Shown here piece after piece: positions 35,484 to 48,500 of a DNA stretch of 64,000 bases. This DNA comes from Rhabditophanes sp. KR3021. Its lineage: Eukaryota; Nematoda; Chromadorea; Rhabditida; Alloionematidae. The notes under the pieces were generated by a model. It was not told where the DNA came from. It worked only from the letters and a program-made list of their open reading frames with translations, and searched no databases. Where the stretch lies: positions 2,046,001 to 2,110,000 of the forward strand of contig CAUJLY010000003.1 of the NCBI GenBank assembly GCA_963281155.1, read 5' to 3'. Position 1 is the first letter of the stretch; each line of letters starts with the position of its first letter. Position numbers and translations under genes: made by a program.

Positions 35484-36194
35484 ATGCCCACGGAGAGAAA
35501 GTCAAAACGCACACAACGTAGAAGAAGGTCCAGAACCAGCAGAAAAGATGAAGACAGGAAAAGAAGAAGTTCATTAAAGTCTAGAGAAAGCCGCCGAGAC
35601 AACAAAAGTGCCTCGTCTAGGAGAAAATTAAACAAAATTATCAAAAGATCAGTCAAGGCTGCTCAAAAGAAATTTCAGAAAGAAAAAATGGTTGAAACTC
35701 CCAAAGGTAAAGCGCCTAAAGTTGCAAAAGCTGTTGCCAATCCGCCAAGACCATCTGTTGATACTGACACCATCAAGAAAGCTTCTCAAAGGCGGTATGT
35801 TAGTGGCTCCGGAAACAAGTCTCTCGATGGCATTCCAGAAATGGAGAACTTTGGAGGTTCCACAATCCGTAGTTGCAAAGCGAAATCTGTGAAAGCTCCT
35901 TATGCCACTTACTTCCAAAAACCACCTCCACGCGTCCCCAGAAACAAACTTTCCTACGGTTCAGGTGAATTCTCCAGCGTTACAATCAAAACAAAACGAG
36001 TAGATGGCCGTTATATTCATGATGTTAACGTCGTCACCTCTGAAAAAGCCAAACCAATTAACATCAAAGACAAAGAATGCCATCCCCTTGAAACAATGGA
36101 TCCCAATGAGTTGAATAAGATTTGCTCAAGCTTAAAGACTAGACTAGCTTTGACGACTCATAAACTTGCTAACTACAATTATATTCATGGCTAA
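35484..36194 (+). CDS. Basic protein of unknown function, 236 residues
   Basis: Single-exon frame starting two bases after a strong TTTGCAG acceptor (35481). That acceptor suggests trans-splicing or a 5' UTR intron and supports this ATG. Residues 1-70 are extremely Lys/Arg/Ser-rich (KRTQRRRRSRTSRKDEDRKR), resembling an RS or nuclear-localisation region. The second half is more ordered in composition: YATYFQKPPPRVPRNKLSYG, VDGRYIHDVNVVTSEKAKP, ELNKICSSLKTRLALTTHKL. I do not recognise the family. The gene converges on the serine protease, sharing a palindromic poly(A) element at 36224-36235. Confidence 0.75.
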   Translation: MPTERKSKRTQRRRRSRTSRKDEDRKRRSSLKSRESRRDNKSASSRRKLNKIIKRSVKAAQKKFQKEKMVETPKGKAPKVAKAVANPPRPSVDTDTIKKASQRRYVSGSGNKSLDGIPEMENFGGSTIRSCKAKSVKAPYATYFQKPPPRVPRNKLSYGSGEFSSVTIKTKRVDGRYIHDVNVVTSEKAKPINIKDKECHPLETMDPNELNKICSSLKTRLALTTHKLANYNYIHG

Positions 36195-36223
36195 AGTATG
36201 AGCAGTATAAATATTAATTTTTA

Positions 36224-36235
36224 AATAAATTTATT
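36224..36235. terminator. Palindromic bidirectional poly(A) signal AATAAATTTATT
   Basis: A perfect 12-bp palindrome giving AATAAA on both strands, 30 bp after the stop of the basic-protein gene (36194) and 41 bp after the stop of the minus-strand protease (36276). Confidence 0.7.
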
Positions 36236-36275
36236 TAATGTGTAAGTGTTGTATTTTAAGTTAAACTTTTATGTC

Positions 36276-37461
36276 TTAAATTGGGCAGACACCTGTTAGA
36301 GTGCAAATTTCTGTTAAGTAGTTTGAAATTCCTTCTGAAACACTCAAGAATGGAATGTGGTTTGTCTCGGCATTAGAACAATCGTTTCCTGCACTGTGAA
36401 CTCCAATCATCATATACGCATTATCTCTGTTTTTGTCAAGGATAAAATCACCACCAGAGTCTCCTTGGCAAATCCCGTATTGTTTTTTATTATCCATGGC
36501 AGTGGCATCTCCTTCAATGCAATAAGATGTGTCAGAAACGTATTCATAAATATTTTCGCTAAAGAAATGATGGTGACAAATTCTAAAGAGTCCCTTTCTT
36601 AGATAATTTGAATGAGCATAATGATTGTCAGTTACCATGCCAAACCCATGTGAAATAATCTCTGTTTCATTCGTTAAATCATCGAAAACTGAAAATCCAT
36701 AAGATGGTAAGCAAATTGGTTTAACATATTCTTTGCTAAAATCAAAAGGTTCTATCACTTCTATAATTGCAAGATCACTTCTTGTATTAAGGCTTAGTCC
36801 ACGAAATTCTCTTCTGAATGAAACTGTTTTAATTTTATTAAGATGAACTTTAGCAGATTCCGGACACAAAGGATCCTTTTTGGGATTTTCTCCTACACAT
36901 GTACCACCATAAATAATTTCATCACTAAATTGAGTTACTATTGTTTCGGAATCCAGAAAGTCAGAATAACCCGGCAGGCTAGCAAAGCAATGAGCGGCTG
37001 CTACAATATGTTTTTGAGAGATGATTGTTCCTGAGCAGAATACAGTTGATCTGTAAAAGTTTAATTAAATTAGTGTTAAAGATTAATTGCATTAATTAAT
37101 ATCAATTAATGTAAATCAAAGATTACCCATTCTTTTTAAGACCAACTGAAAAAACTGATCCATTCCTTACTTCCCCAACTGAATTACTAATGCTAAAGAC
37201 ATCTTCCCCGCTAATAGGCAAATCATCAACATCGTCTTCATAGTCAGTATCACCGATATCTTTTTGTTCAACAAATCTTCTACCACAAATTCTTTGGACT
37301 TCCAAATTTTGAGCTGCCGAGACTGCACTTATAATCGGATAATAACCTGCAGCTGCGATATGAACATAGTCATTCATGACCTTCCTTCCATAGTAAGCGG
37401 CTTCATAAGATAGCTTAGAAAATAAAATCAAAAAGAGAACTGTTCTCACAATAAAAACCAT
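36276..37461 (-). CDS. Secreted S1-family serine protease
   Basis: Two exons (37127-37461 and 36276-37050) give about 369 residues. An N-terminal signal peptide (VFIVRTVLFLILFSKLSYEA) precedes a pro-region. The peptidase S1 triad is complete: His132 in VAAAHC, Asp204 in RSDLAIIEV, Ser310 in CQGDSGGDF. The residue at the chymotrypsin-189 position is Gly (in YGICQGDSGG) rather than Asp, so trypsin-like cleavage after Arg/Lys is not expected from the S1 pocket. The catalytic domain starts near ICGRRF and has an acidic insert (DIGDTDYEDDVDDLP) where family members normally have the mature N-terminus, so activation may be unusual. A TATAAA on the minus strand at 37556-37551 lies 90 bp before the ATG. 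Confidence 0.9.
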
Positions 37462-37550
37462 TGGAAATAATAATAAAGTCAAAACTTTATTGCTGTTGAT
37501 CAATATCAGATTCTTGACAGAGTGACAGTTTACACTAACTTTTGGGGGTC

Positions 37551-37556
37551 TTTATA
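37551..37556 (-). promoter_or_regulatory. TATA box of the serine protease gene
   Basis: Minus-strand TATAAA about 90 bp upstream of the protease start codon at 37461, in a locally GC-richer context (CCCTTTATAAAGACCCCC). Confidence 0.5.
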
Positions 37557-37561
37557 AAGGG

Positions 37562-39547
37562 CCATGGCCCAATCAAACGAGTAATGGTGGATAGTGAGTA
37601 ACGTTCAAATCAAATCTCGTACCATGATGCATCTGTTTTGTTGTGGTGTAAAGACATATTTATGCAATTTCATCACAGTTTTGCTCATACTAAAACATTA
37701 ATACAATAAATATGTATATACTAAGTCAATTTTTAAGCAACTGTTTAATGATATGTAGTTATCAGTAAATTTATTTTAATCGTCTTAGATGTCAACTCAA
37801 GTTAAAGGAAATGACATCAAAAAGAGTTGAATGAAGATCATATAATTTACGGACCGCCAAAAGGCAATAAATATTGTGTTGATGACTTAATTTTTTTTTC
37901 CATTCTTATGCTCCTAATGTAGCGCATCTTTGTTCTTAGGGTGATAAAAGTCTTTTTACTAAACGTTAAAGTGCAAAAAATGATTGGTAGAGGTGCGTGT
38001 AGAGTATGAGATGTAAAATAAACTATATAATCTATCTTTTTGAATTTAAGAGGAAGAGGAAAACGATGGCAAGTGGTGGTGATATTTTTGTGGAGGGAAA
38101 ACAATTTTTTATACTAGACTGTTGCTGTATGTTTTGTGGGTGTTGGAAAATTGATACAATTACAACACATTAATCTAATACTTACCACGTTTTTTTACAT
38201 ATTACAACAATGAACCGTTTTTTTGATGTGATCAAAAATAAAGTAAGATCAATTTGACTGATGTTATATTCCCAATAGGGGTTGAAAACCTAAAAATACA
38301 CCACACATTCTCTTTTTTATATGTGAGCAGCAATATATCACATTATAATACGGTTTAATTTATTTGATATGTATGATTTTATTTATAGGTGAATGTTTGC
38401 AACATAACTAATATTTAAGGTTTCCTACCCTCTTAAAAAAGTGGGTACAACTTTATAGAGAAGCAAAAGGAGTAGAAAAAGTCAAGAAGATAGGAAGACG
38501 CGCATAACAATATTGTTTTGTGAAATTAAATTTTTACTGTAAGTTTGATGATGCCATATATTTGAGATGTTAGATTTACATCTTCTGGGCTGCAAATTTT
38601 ATTACAATCACACGCTGATCTTTTAAATATTTTTCCGTTCCACAACATATTTTTAGTGTAGCGTGATCTTAAAAAATAGATTGTTTAAAAGCTTTAGATC
38701 AATTTTTATTGTATTTAATATGTTGCCATCAACAAAACTATGATCCTATTATCTTAATCTTATGTTAAATATATGATATTGTATAAGTTATTTTATGTAC
38801 AGAGTGCTAGGGATTGTGTTATAATCAAAAAAGATTTTTAATTTATTTTAATTTGCTTGATTTGGTGTTCCGTGGATTGTAAGCCAATGCACAACAACTT
38901 AATTTATTACCAGACCGAACTTAGATTCTATTTTTGATCTTCATACCTTTATGGAAAACTAATCACATTTCCTATATTTTGATTTTACAAACAGGTTCCA
39001 GTTGATTTATATCGAAAATTATTAGTAGTAAAAAATTGATATAATTAATATGAAACACAATCTATCTTGTTACTTTTTTTTCTTGTCAAACCATGTAACC
39101 CCATTCTTCAACCATCCATATTTAGCTTCAACAATAGAAACATCGCCCCTTAATTGATGTTACAAAAAGTTTTTAATGATCATAAAATCAACATTAACAA
39201 GACATTAAATTTATGGTTAAATTTTTTAAACATAATAATTTGAAAAGGCCGTATTTATAAATAAATATGATATTAATGAAAAAGATTTATGTAATATATT
39301 TAAATAGGAGAAGAAGATGAATGATTTTAGTTAGCATTTGTAGGTTAAAATTAGGTGTGTTGCGTTATGGTTGATGATACCCTTTTTTGATGAATAATGC
39401 TTTATGGTTAGAATAATATGACTAAATTTATGCGTTTGTTTTGCTATTATTTGTTTTGTATTCATTTTAAAAACTAACTTAATTTACTTCACTAAGTTAA
39501 TTCATCGTAAATGAACTTATTTTAATGTTTTTGTTTAGTCAAATCAA
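37562..39547. other. Non-coding interval
   Basis: About 2 kb between the protease promoter and the K2P channel. No supported gene. It ends in a TTTTTGTTTAG acceptor at 39538, nine bases before the channel ATG. Confidence 0.6.
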
Positions 39548-41296
39548 ATGGAAGCATCCGGTTATTCTGAAACGTCAACTTTCTATATGGATGAAGATAT
39601 TCCGTTGATGGATGCAGACGTTGGTGAATATAATCAGTATGGTTGTTCGATTACAACGAACAGCAGCAAAAGTCTAGATGAAGACAGTTTAGAAGGAATT
39701 GAAGAAATTCAAACCATTATTCCTAACAATTCTGTGTACGAAGAACCGGTCAAAAAAAAGTTGTCAACCAATTCGGGTAGATTCACTATCACAAAGATTG
39801 ATGAAAAATCCAGAAAGCCAAAAATAGAACACATTGACGAAGAAGACACTGAGGCCTTGATTGATGTTGAACCTTCTCCATATGATGTATACTACCACCA
39901 ACGCCCAACAACATCTGATGACGACATCAAGTCAATTAAGATTGGAACTACAAAATTCATTCTACGCAATCCTTTCAAAATCTTCAAAAAGGATTTCATG
40001 TATCGACGGAATTTGCAAACAGATAACCAGTTTTATTGCGAGGTAAACAATCACCTACAGTTTCATGTATAAACCTTCATTGTTTAGTTTATGATGGCTT
40101 GCTTCCCTCAATGTATAATGTGTGCCCTCTTTTTTATATATTTGACTATAGGAGTAATTTTCTATCAGGTATACGATGAGGAAATCAGAAAGATTGAAAT
40201 ATTTAAGATTTATCTGTTTATTTATACGACTGTGGCAACGATTGGTAAGTGACGAATATAGTTTTAATTAATAATTTCCAAAATTTAAGGCTATGGAAAT
40301 ATAGTGCCTACCAACTTCTATACGAAAATGTTCACAACTGCCTATTCGCTAATTGGCATTCCAATCATTTTCGCCATTTTTTCAAATTTCGGTGAAATGG
40401 CTGCTCGATTCTTTTGGTTGTTACGGGCATGCATAAGTTCTGAGGAAGAATTTAAAGTAAAATCAAGAAAAAGTCTACCACTTTATGTCGTATTTATCTT
40501 CATTTGTGTACATACCTTGTGCGGAGCCTTTTTATTTAGTTCTTGGATAGAAGATTTGTCAATGTCAGATGCAGTTTATCTGAGTTATATTTCGGTCACC
40601 ACAATCGGTTTTGGAGATTTAATTCCTAATCCTAAGAATAACCTGGAAACGTGTGTGTTGTTTGTGTACTTTTCGTTTGGGATTTCAATCATGTCGATGT
40701 TGCTGAGCTCGCTATCTGATTGTTTGAAATACATCCACAAGATTGGCAGACCAAAACATAAGACTAGAGATACGGTTGTATATGCAAATGGACACACACT
40801 GACTGTGGGACAATTAATCAAAGTGATTGCTAAAGAGTTCGAAGTTGAACCTTGTGATATTTTGAAGACACTAAAAGACCTAGACAGCGTCATTACAATG
40901 GCTATAGCAGAAGAAGCAAGAACTAAGAAAAAACAAAAGTTAAAAAACCGCCTGCAAACACTTCCTGGGTATGAAGCTGCCCGAAAGTTTAAAGTTGTTC
41001 ATGATGCAATCGAAGATGTCAGCTCAACAAAAACAAATCATGAAAATTTGAACTTAGTGAGTCTAGTTACTGATACAAACGACTTTGTCATGGAACCAAG
41101 CAAGGTAATGCAGGCGCTCGGACATCTCAATCACATTACTCTTCAAAAAGATACCAGCCTCAATACAAGTTTAACGATTCAACGAAACAAAAATACTTAT
41201 TACAAAACTTACAGCAAAGTTGACTTTCTAAATGGTATGCACAAGCCAAGACAACTTTCTGAATCAAACGGAAACTGCCTATTCAGCAAGGCATGA
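39548..41296 (+). CDS. Two-pore-domain (K2P/TWK) potassium channel
   Basis: Three exons (39548-40042, 40088-40244, 40290-41296) give about 552 residues. Two pore loops are clear: TTVATIGYGNIVP (filter at about 216-219, split by intron 2) and SVTTIGFGDLIP. Membrane segments lie near 168-190, 228-250, 272-294 and 335-357. The N-terminus is a long acidic cytoplasmic region (165 residues) and the C-terminus a Lys-rich tail of about 190. The segment between the first helix and the first pore helix is only about 15 residues (YQVYDEEIRKIEIFK), whereas K2P channels normally carry an extracellular cap of about 60 residues there. The family sets background K+ conductance in nerve and muscle. Which twk it corresponds to cannot be told. 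Confidence 0.92.
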
Positions 41297-42516
41297 CTTT
41301 CTTCAACTTCTAGGACCATTTTTTATAGGCTTTGTACAAAGAATTAACTTAATGTAACACCATATTAACATATCATTTTTCTCTCTTAACTTGTCAACTT
41401 AAATGATAAGTATATGTGTACACATCAAAAATCAAGTAAAAAACATAATAATAATTTTAACTAACTTTATATATTAATGGGTGATAATAAACATATTCTT
41501 TAAAGTCTTATTTTTTTGTGATCATGTACAAGCAATTAACTTGCAGAAAAAGCAATAAAAAAAGAGTTGTACAAATATAAATGAGACATAAATCACAAGA
41601 GTTGGATATTTTATTTTAATTGATAATAGATGTTTAAATTCAAAAATTTAACGGAATGACATCAGTTTATACAATTTTTGATGACCGTCTAATTGTTTTT
41701 TATTAATGGATATAAAAGTGATTTATGGTCAAGAAGACATGAATCAGGAATAAGGAAAGATAATAATGATATAATTAAGCTGTATACAAGAAGAATGAGA
41801 TTTGGGAATGTGATGATGTATCTTTGTAATTATAAAGATTATCACCAACTTATACTTTATGGGATGTCAATGTGTGTTTTAAAGATTGACTTTCTTTTTT
41901 TGTGTTGTTAGTAATGAAAATCAATCAAACTCAGTCTGCTTCATATTATTCAAGTTTTATTAATCTAGACTTGAGTTTTAATTAGGTATGAGGCGGTTGT
42001 AACACATTGATTATTCCAACTACCGCATAGTATAAAAGGTTAGGTGAATGTTGTTTTGATTGTAGCAATATTTTATTACTATACTAGCTTCTCCAAAAAA
42101 TAATGATCGCATGTGCTCTGCATGATCAAAATATCATAATAATTATAATATGTATGATGATCGTAATGATAATAGGTATAATTGTGACATTACACCGAAC
42201 TAATATGCTGCTTGATTTGACTTATAATTAATAGATATGTAAAATTTCATTGAATTCTGTTTACTCATGACATCATTTTCTAGTTTACGTACACTAGAAT
42301 CTATTTATAGGATTTGCTTAAATTAATTTAAAGTAGGGAGATTAAAAGCGTGTAATCCATTGAATCATATTTTGTATCAACAATGAACCTAATCTACTAA
42401 CTTTTTAAGCTCTATCTTTATCGGGAGATTAATGATAACAGAAAAGAAACAGAAGCAGCTCTTCCAAAACAAATAACGCGACAACAAGGTAGTAAGAACG
42501 CTTTTATGGTAGTAGG
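41297..42516. other. Non-coding interval
   Basis: K2P 3' UTR (AATAAA near 41485 and 41552) and upstream region of the cotransporter gene. No other gene supported. Confidence 0.55.
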
Positions 42517-45500
42517 ATGAAAGCAACGTCATCAGGAAGAAGACGCCGTTCGTGCATTAGTTTTGGATCATCTTCAATTCACATTATCGAGGATGGTCGT
42601 GGACACAGCAAAATCTTCAAAGTTGATCCGTCTTACGTAAGTCCATTGTATACCTAATTAAATTATAATTCCATATATGTTATTGAATAGATGATTAGTC
42701 TCCAAACAATGGGAAGACTATAAATCAAACAATCATACTCTTTTTATAATAGCTTGAAATTTTGTTGTAGTTTTATATGGTGAAGTAGTTAAAATTCGTT
42801 TTTCTCCTTTTATTGAATCCAGCAAACTATTTTTTGTGGTTAGAATTTGATAGTACCACCAAAATATTTGTTCTTTTTGATTCCTGCACCAATAACTTCT
42901 TCCTTTTTTATTATCACTCCATAAATCTAATTTTTATGGTGTCAAGTACACAAAATGCTCACATTTTGCCTATAAAACATAGAAAATTAAGACATTAAGG
43001 CTGAAACATTCGATTCATTTTGTATTGGCTAAGATTAATAGCATTTTAATAAGTAAGGGAGTATGATATATGCGAAATTGATGCTAAAATCATTTTTGCA
43101 CCACCAATAATTAATTATAACCCCCTAATCATCACATATCAACATTCATTTCAAGTATCTATATAAGTTAATCGTCGTTTCTCTTTTTATTTGTATTCAC
43201 AGTTGATTATGGGTTGATTTTAATATTCTCCTCAAGCCTACAATTTAGGTTGTTTAATAAGTGTGATCATTAAAGTGCGCAATAGTTTAAACCTTTTTTG
43301 TTTAGAATAAATATATAGTGATGATATTTTTTGACGAATTTGTATGTTTGATGGTAATGAGATGATCTATCGTCATACTTATGCGCCTAACCACAAACGA
43401 AAAAACTATGAATTAATTTTTGTTTGTAGAACTTACATTTTTATATTATTTTGACAAATAAAGTTTATTAGTTTTTGAGTGGAGTCACATATCTACCGCT
43501 TAGTTTCTTGTTATTGTAATTTGGCTGAACTTTGGCTATAAAATCTGGGGAATTTTTTTCTATTTGCTTATACTTTTATTTTCTATTATATTGCGTTCGT
43601 CTTCTTTCTTATAATGTTCCCTATCTTTTAGAAAAATATGTCTGACGCTGGAAATAGTTCCTCTGAAGATCATTCGTATAAGGAAAGACCTAAAATGAAA
43701 TTGCCGGACATCAAAATCACTATCGATGATGAAAGTTATGATAACGACAATTCAGTCAACAGTCTAATAAACAGATCACCTTCTGTGACTAGTTTTGGAT
43801 CAAACGTTCCAGATGACCAAATAACTATTATTAATGAGGCATTGAGAAGAAATTCTAGTATGCCCATTAGTTTAGATGCTGCTCATCTTGAACAAACATT
43901 AAATTCACATAAAATATCACTGGCTAATAAAAAGGTAATTATTGGAGGTTTTAATAGTTCTTATTTGTTTTTAATTTTTTTAGCCCATCTTTTCCATTTC
44001 ATCCGACAATTTGGAAACTGTAACTAATTATGATCCAGCGAACAACTGGCTTACTCTGGAAAAATTACCTAATTTAGAACATTACCGTAATACAATTCAG
44101 AAGAATTGCGTAAGAAGGCCTTCAATGGGTGAATTAATTCACGGAGGCAAAGATAGAAACACATCAAAGCAATTGTCCGCTCTTGATCTAGAAAGAAATT
44201 TTTCATCTGAAAAGGTCGTAGAATGTAAAGGACATGTAGTTGTGGAAAATGGAGGAGACAGATTTAAAGAAGTTAAGCCGGAGATGAATTTTTTAGATGG
44301 TAAATTGAGCTTCCTTTAAACTTCTGATATTTTTTATTATTTCGATACTTTCTTTATATCTTTTATTTTGATTTAGGTGTGTATATTCCTTCTTACACAA
44401 ATATCGTAGGCACTCTATTGTACTTGCGTATGGGCTTCGTCGCCGGCCAAGCAGGTAAACTAATACCATCTTAAATGTACTAATACAATAACGCTTATTC
44501 ATGCAGGGATTTTGGGCGGAATAGGTATCGTGACCTTCTCTACCCTTGTTCTTATCGTAACTTCGATTTCTTTATCTGGAATCTGCTCCAATGGCAGAGC
44601 TAAAAGAGGAGGTCTATATTATTTGGTTTCCCGTAGTTTAGGGCCTAAGTATGGAGCTAGTATTGGAATTGTTTTTTCACTGGCTAACATTGGAATGGCG
44701 GGACTGTATATCGTGGGTATAGCTGAACTGGTTTCGGATTTGCTGATTGAATCGGGGTATGAATTTTTTACTGATTCCAAAGTCAATGACATTCGCGTGT
44801 TTGGTACGCTTTTGTTGCTCACCATGATGCTGGTTTCATACGCCGGCCCCAATCTTGGAAACAGTTTAACAATGATCTTCTTCTCGCTTTACTTCTTGTC
44901 GTACATCGATTGGATTGTCGGAACATTCCTTCCCATCAGCAACTATCAGCTGATACGGGGGGTGACGGGTAATTTATTAAAAACAAACATTAAAAAGACA
45001 AAACATTTAAAGATATATCATCAACATTAGTCAGCTGTCTTCGCATGTTGAAGATAATAGAGTACTCCATCCCAAGAACTTGATTAATATGAAGGTCGGC
45101 AGTGTAGACGGCGACTACTTCTCTTTATTCTTCCAAATACTTCCACATCCTTTTTCTTTTGGGTCTAATGGAATATAACGAGCCATCTTTCTTTTAGTCT
45201 CCAATAATGCCGCTTTATTCTTTTCTAACCATAGCAGACACACCAACATGAAAATGAGTTGCTTGAATTCAGTGAAGAACAGTTTCTTTATGTCAACACC
45301 ACTAGCGACGTCTAAGAAGATCTGAGATTGATTCTTCTCCTTTACCAACTCTTGTCAGATAAATTTGATCATTGCCATATCTTTTTTTGCACTTCTTTTT
45401 CAATTGATCACAGACATGGCATTTGCAATGTTGTAAGCTACGAACTTTAGATTTGAACTTGCATCCTTTTGCTGAACATTTGTATTTTCCACTCCCACTA

Positions 45501-48500
45501 AAGTTTCTTTCTGGAGAAGTCGTCTTAATCTCATACATTTGATAATTTCCACAAGCTCATTGTAGAACGCAATTCCCAAAGCGTTGATAGTGTCTTCATC
45601 AGCAAGCAAATTAAATGCAGATGTCTTTTGAGCTGTACAATTTGTAAACTCAGGATGGGAGTAGGCAATGTTCCATAGCAACCGCGGTTTCTTTATCATA
45701 CAATTGTTTTGAACAGATTGCTTCAGCAGCTTTACCATCTTCCAGATCAGTGGCAATTTCGGTATCATATCGATTCGCCCCCTTAAAAATAGGTGAGGGC
45801 GAGATGATATAACTTCGATCAATTCACTGCATTCGTCGTTGCACACAAATTCGGTAAAAAATATATACTTCAACCTGGCCTTATTCCCGATACTTTTGCG
45901 ATCTGAACGGAGCATAAAGTCACAAAACTTCTCTCTATCTTTTCCATAAAGCAATTTTGAAAGATCAGCCGAAGAATGCTCAGCATTCTTTAGAATATCC
46001 TTGAGAGTTTCGTAGTTGAATGATAATCCAGCAGGATTGGGTATTTTACTGCTCCTAGCAGCCATTGATAAGATATCATAAGTAGCTTCTTTTGTCGAAG
46101 TAACCGGAATTACTTCCATCAGGCAATTCTAATTGAAGTAGCATCATTGGCCTGCACATTCAAATAATTTCTGGTCATCTTAAGCTTTAAGTCGTTATTA
46201 TTGTTGTAATTTATGATCATGCTTAAATATAGTCTACCTATCAGACCAGTACTTTTCATTTTATCAACACTTACCTCGCCTTTCTCGTTTCTTTCCTTTT
46301 TAGAATTAGCTATAATGTTACGAGAACCCATGAAGGCAGAGCTATAAAGTAGTCAAGCATAGCTTAATTTATCTATACTTTCCACAGAGAAGTTACTTTA
46401 AGCAGCTGCCAGAGTATTGGAAAAGGCTCGTTTTCAGGAGGATACTTGTTTAATATTCTATTACACTCTACAACAGATATAGTGAATTCCTCACGCCGAC
46501 CAATGACTCTATATTTGTTGGTTGAAAGCCTTGCTAATTGCTGCGTCAGATGTTCGATTTCATCTAAAGTTTGATTAAAGGATTGGTTGTTGTATACTTA
46601 CCTTCAGCCCCTTCATCATGATAATTGGTTGCAGATCTTGTTATTGTTGGGGCCGGATCTACGTTTTGTCTTTTCCTTAATCTTCCCTTGTAGTTTTCAT
46701 CCACAACTGTTAAATGAAAACATATCTAATTTTACTAAAATTGATAGGAAACTCTTTTTCAAAAACATTATTCTAATTAAAACAGGCTTGTTTTGACTAT
46801 TTGAATATTGTTAGTAATGACCCAATTAGTTTAATATTTATTATTATAGGCTATAATATAGAAACAACAAAAGCAAATCTGTACCCGTCGTTTAGAAATG
46901 GAGAATCTTATATATCTGTCTTTGCGATATTTTTCCCTGGATTTACCGTAGGCGGATTCATCTAATTCTATTTAATGATATTTTTATTTCAGGGTAAAAA
47001 TAGACACAAATTAAAGTTTATAAAAAATACTGGAATTAAAAAGAAATTACCTTAGAGGATATTTGTTTAAAAATTTGTGTTAAAGCAAGTTCGATGATTC
47101 TCTTGAGAATGTCCGGATGTTTCATATACATCACTAGGTTGATTGTCCGGAATCGTTGACATTCATTATTTCGTCTCGCATGTCAAATACGATAGCATAT
47201 TTCAGCTCAGTTTGTGGGAAAATCATCAAGATGGATGTGCCAGATTTTCTTCCATCCTTCGGAATACTTCACCATCATTTTTCCTTTGGATCTAATGAAA
47301 TATTACGTGCCGTATTCTATCTAGTTTTTAAGAGTTACTAATGTAATATTTTTTTCAATTCTCCAAACACTCCTACATGAATCCCGAGTATTGAGATAGT
47401 TCTCACTCGCCATGATTTGAAACTCCTCGTTTTAATTGCATAACTTACTCTAGATTTTAAATGAAGAGAATTACGAGTATGCATCTAGTAAATTCATGCA
47501 AATAGCATACTTTACATTTTTGTAAGACCTTAATTTGCTTACTAATATCCGTGCATAACTATTAAAGTTATAAAAAATTTAGTCTCTATGATTCATAGAT
47601 CATTATGAAATATAATTGTAGGATTCTTGCAATTCATAACTAATCAAGTTATTAAAAGTATAGTTTTATGAATAGCAGAATTCATAACTATTAAAATAAT
47701 TAAAAAGTATAATTCTATGATTCATAGATTAATAATTATTAATTTGATTAAAAGTATAGCTGTAATCAAGCAAACAACTTACCTAAAACTTATTAAAAAC
47801 TTAGCTAAATAATTCTCAGACAGCGAAGCAACAACCGCACTCGTTATGTTCATCCTGTTAAATGAAAAATAAATCACATCACTTTTCTTTTATACCCTTC
47901 CAATGACCCTGAGTAAAGTGACATCATTGAAGAAATATTGCGCTAACTGAGATCAACTAATTTAATAATAAACTCCTAAAAATAACTTTAGTGTTAAATA
48001 GTGTATAAAATAGTTTTTGAACTACAGGTATTAGCAATGTATGGATCTCATTATGTTTTGCAAATAACCTTACTCCTTTGAGACTAACTCTTTTTATATA
48101 AAAATTGTCTTACTTTGATTTTTGTACGGATGGAACAACCCTTTGTAGTAACCGGTATAAGTTGATCTTAGGTAATGGACTGCTACAACTTTTCTTTATA
48201 CTGAAAACAGCCCTGATGATTATGATGTCATTTAGAGACCGAATTTACGCCTATGAGATCAGTTCTCAACAATTAAATTTTAATGGAATTCAGTTATAAA
48301 TAAATTTAGACTAATTTACAGTACCAGAGCGATCTTTGGCGCTAATTATCATAAAAATTAGTTATAAATAGAGTTACAACCTCATTTACTGAGTTAAGTC
48401 ATTAATTCATAAAGCTAGGCTTGGAAATGCACAAATCACGGTTTAAAAATAATACTTAAAATTGGATTTATAAATAAGCTGATAGCGATGTAAAATACAG

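Noticed and set aside
44969..46849. NKCC intron 5 contents as extra exons of the cotransporter
   Set aside because: The coding reads only on the opposite strand and matches no SLC12 segment; exons 5 and 6 join in frame without it.
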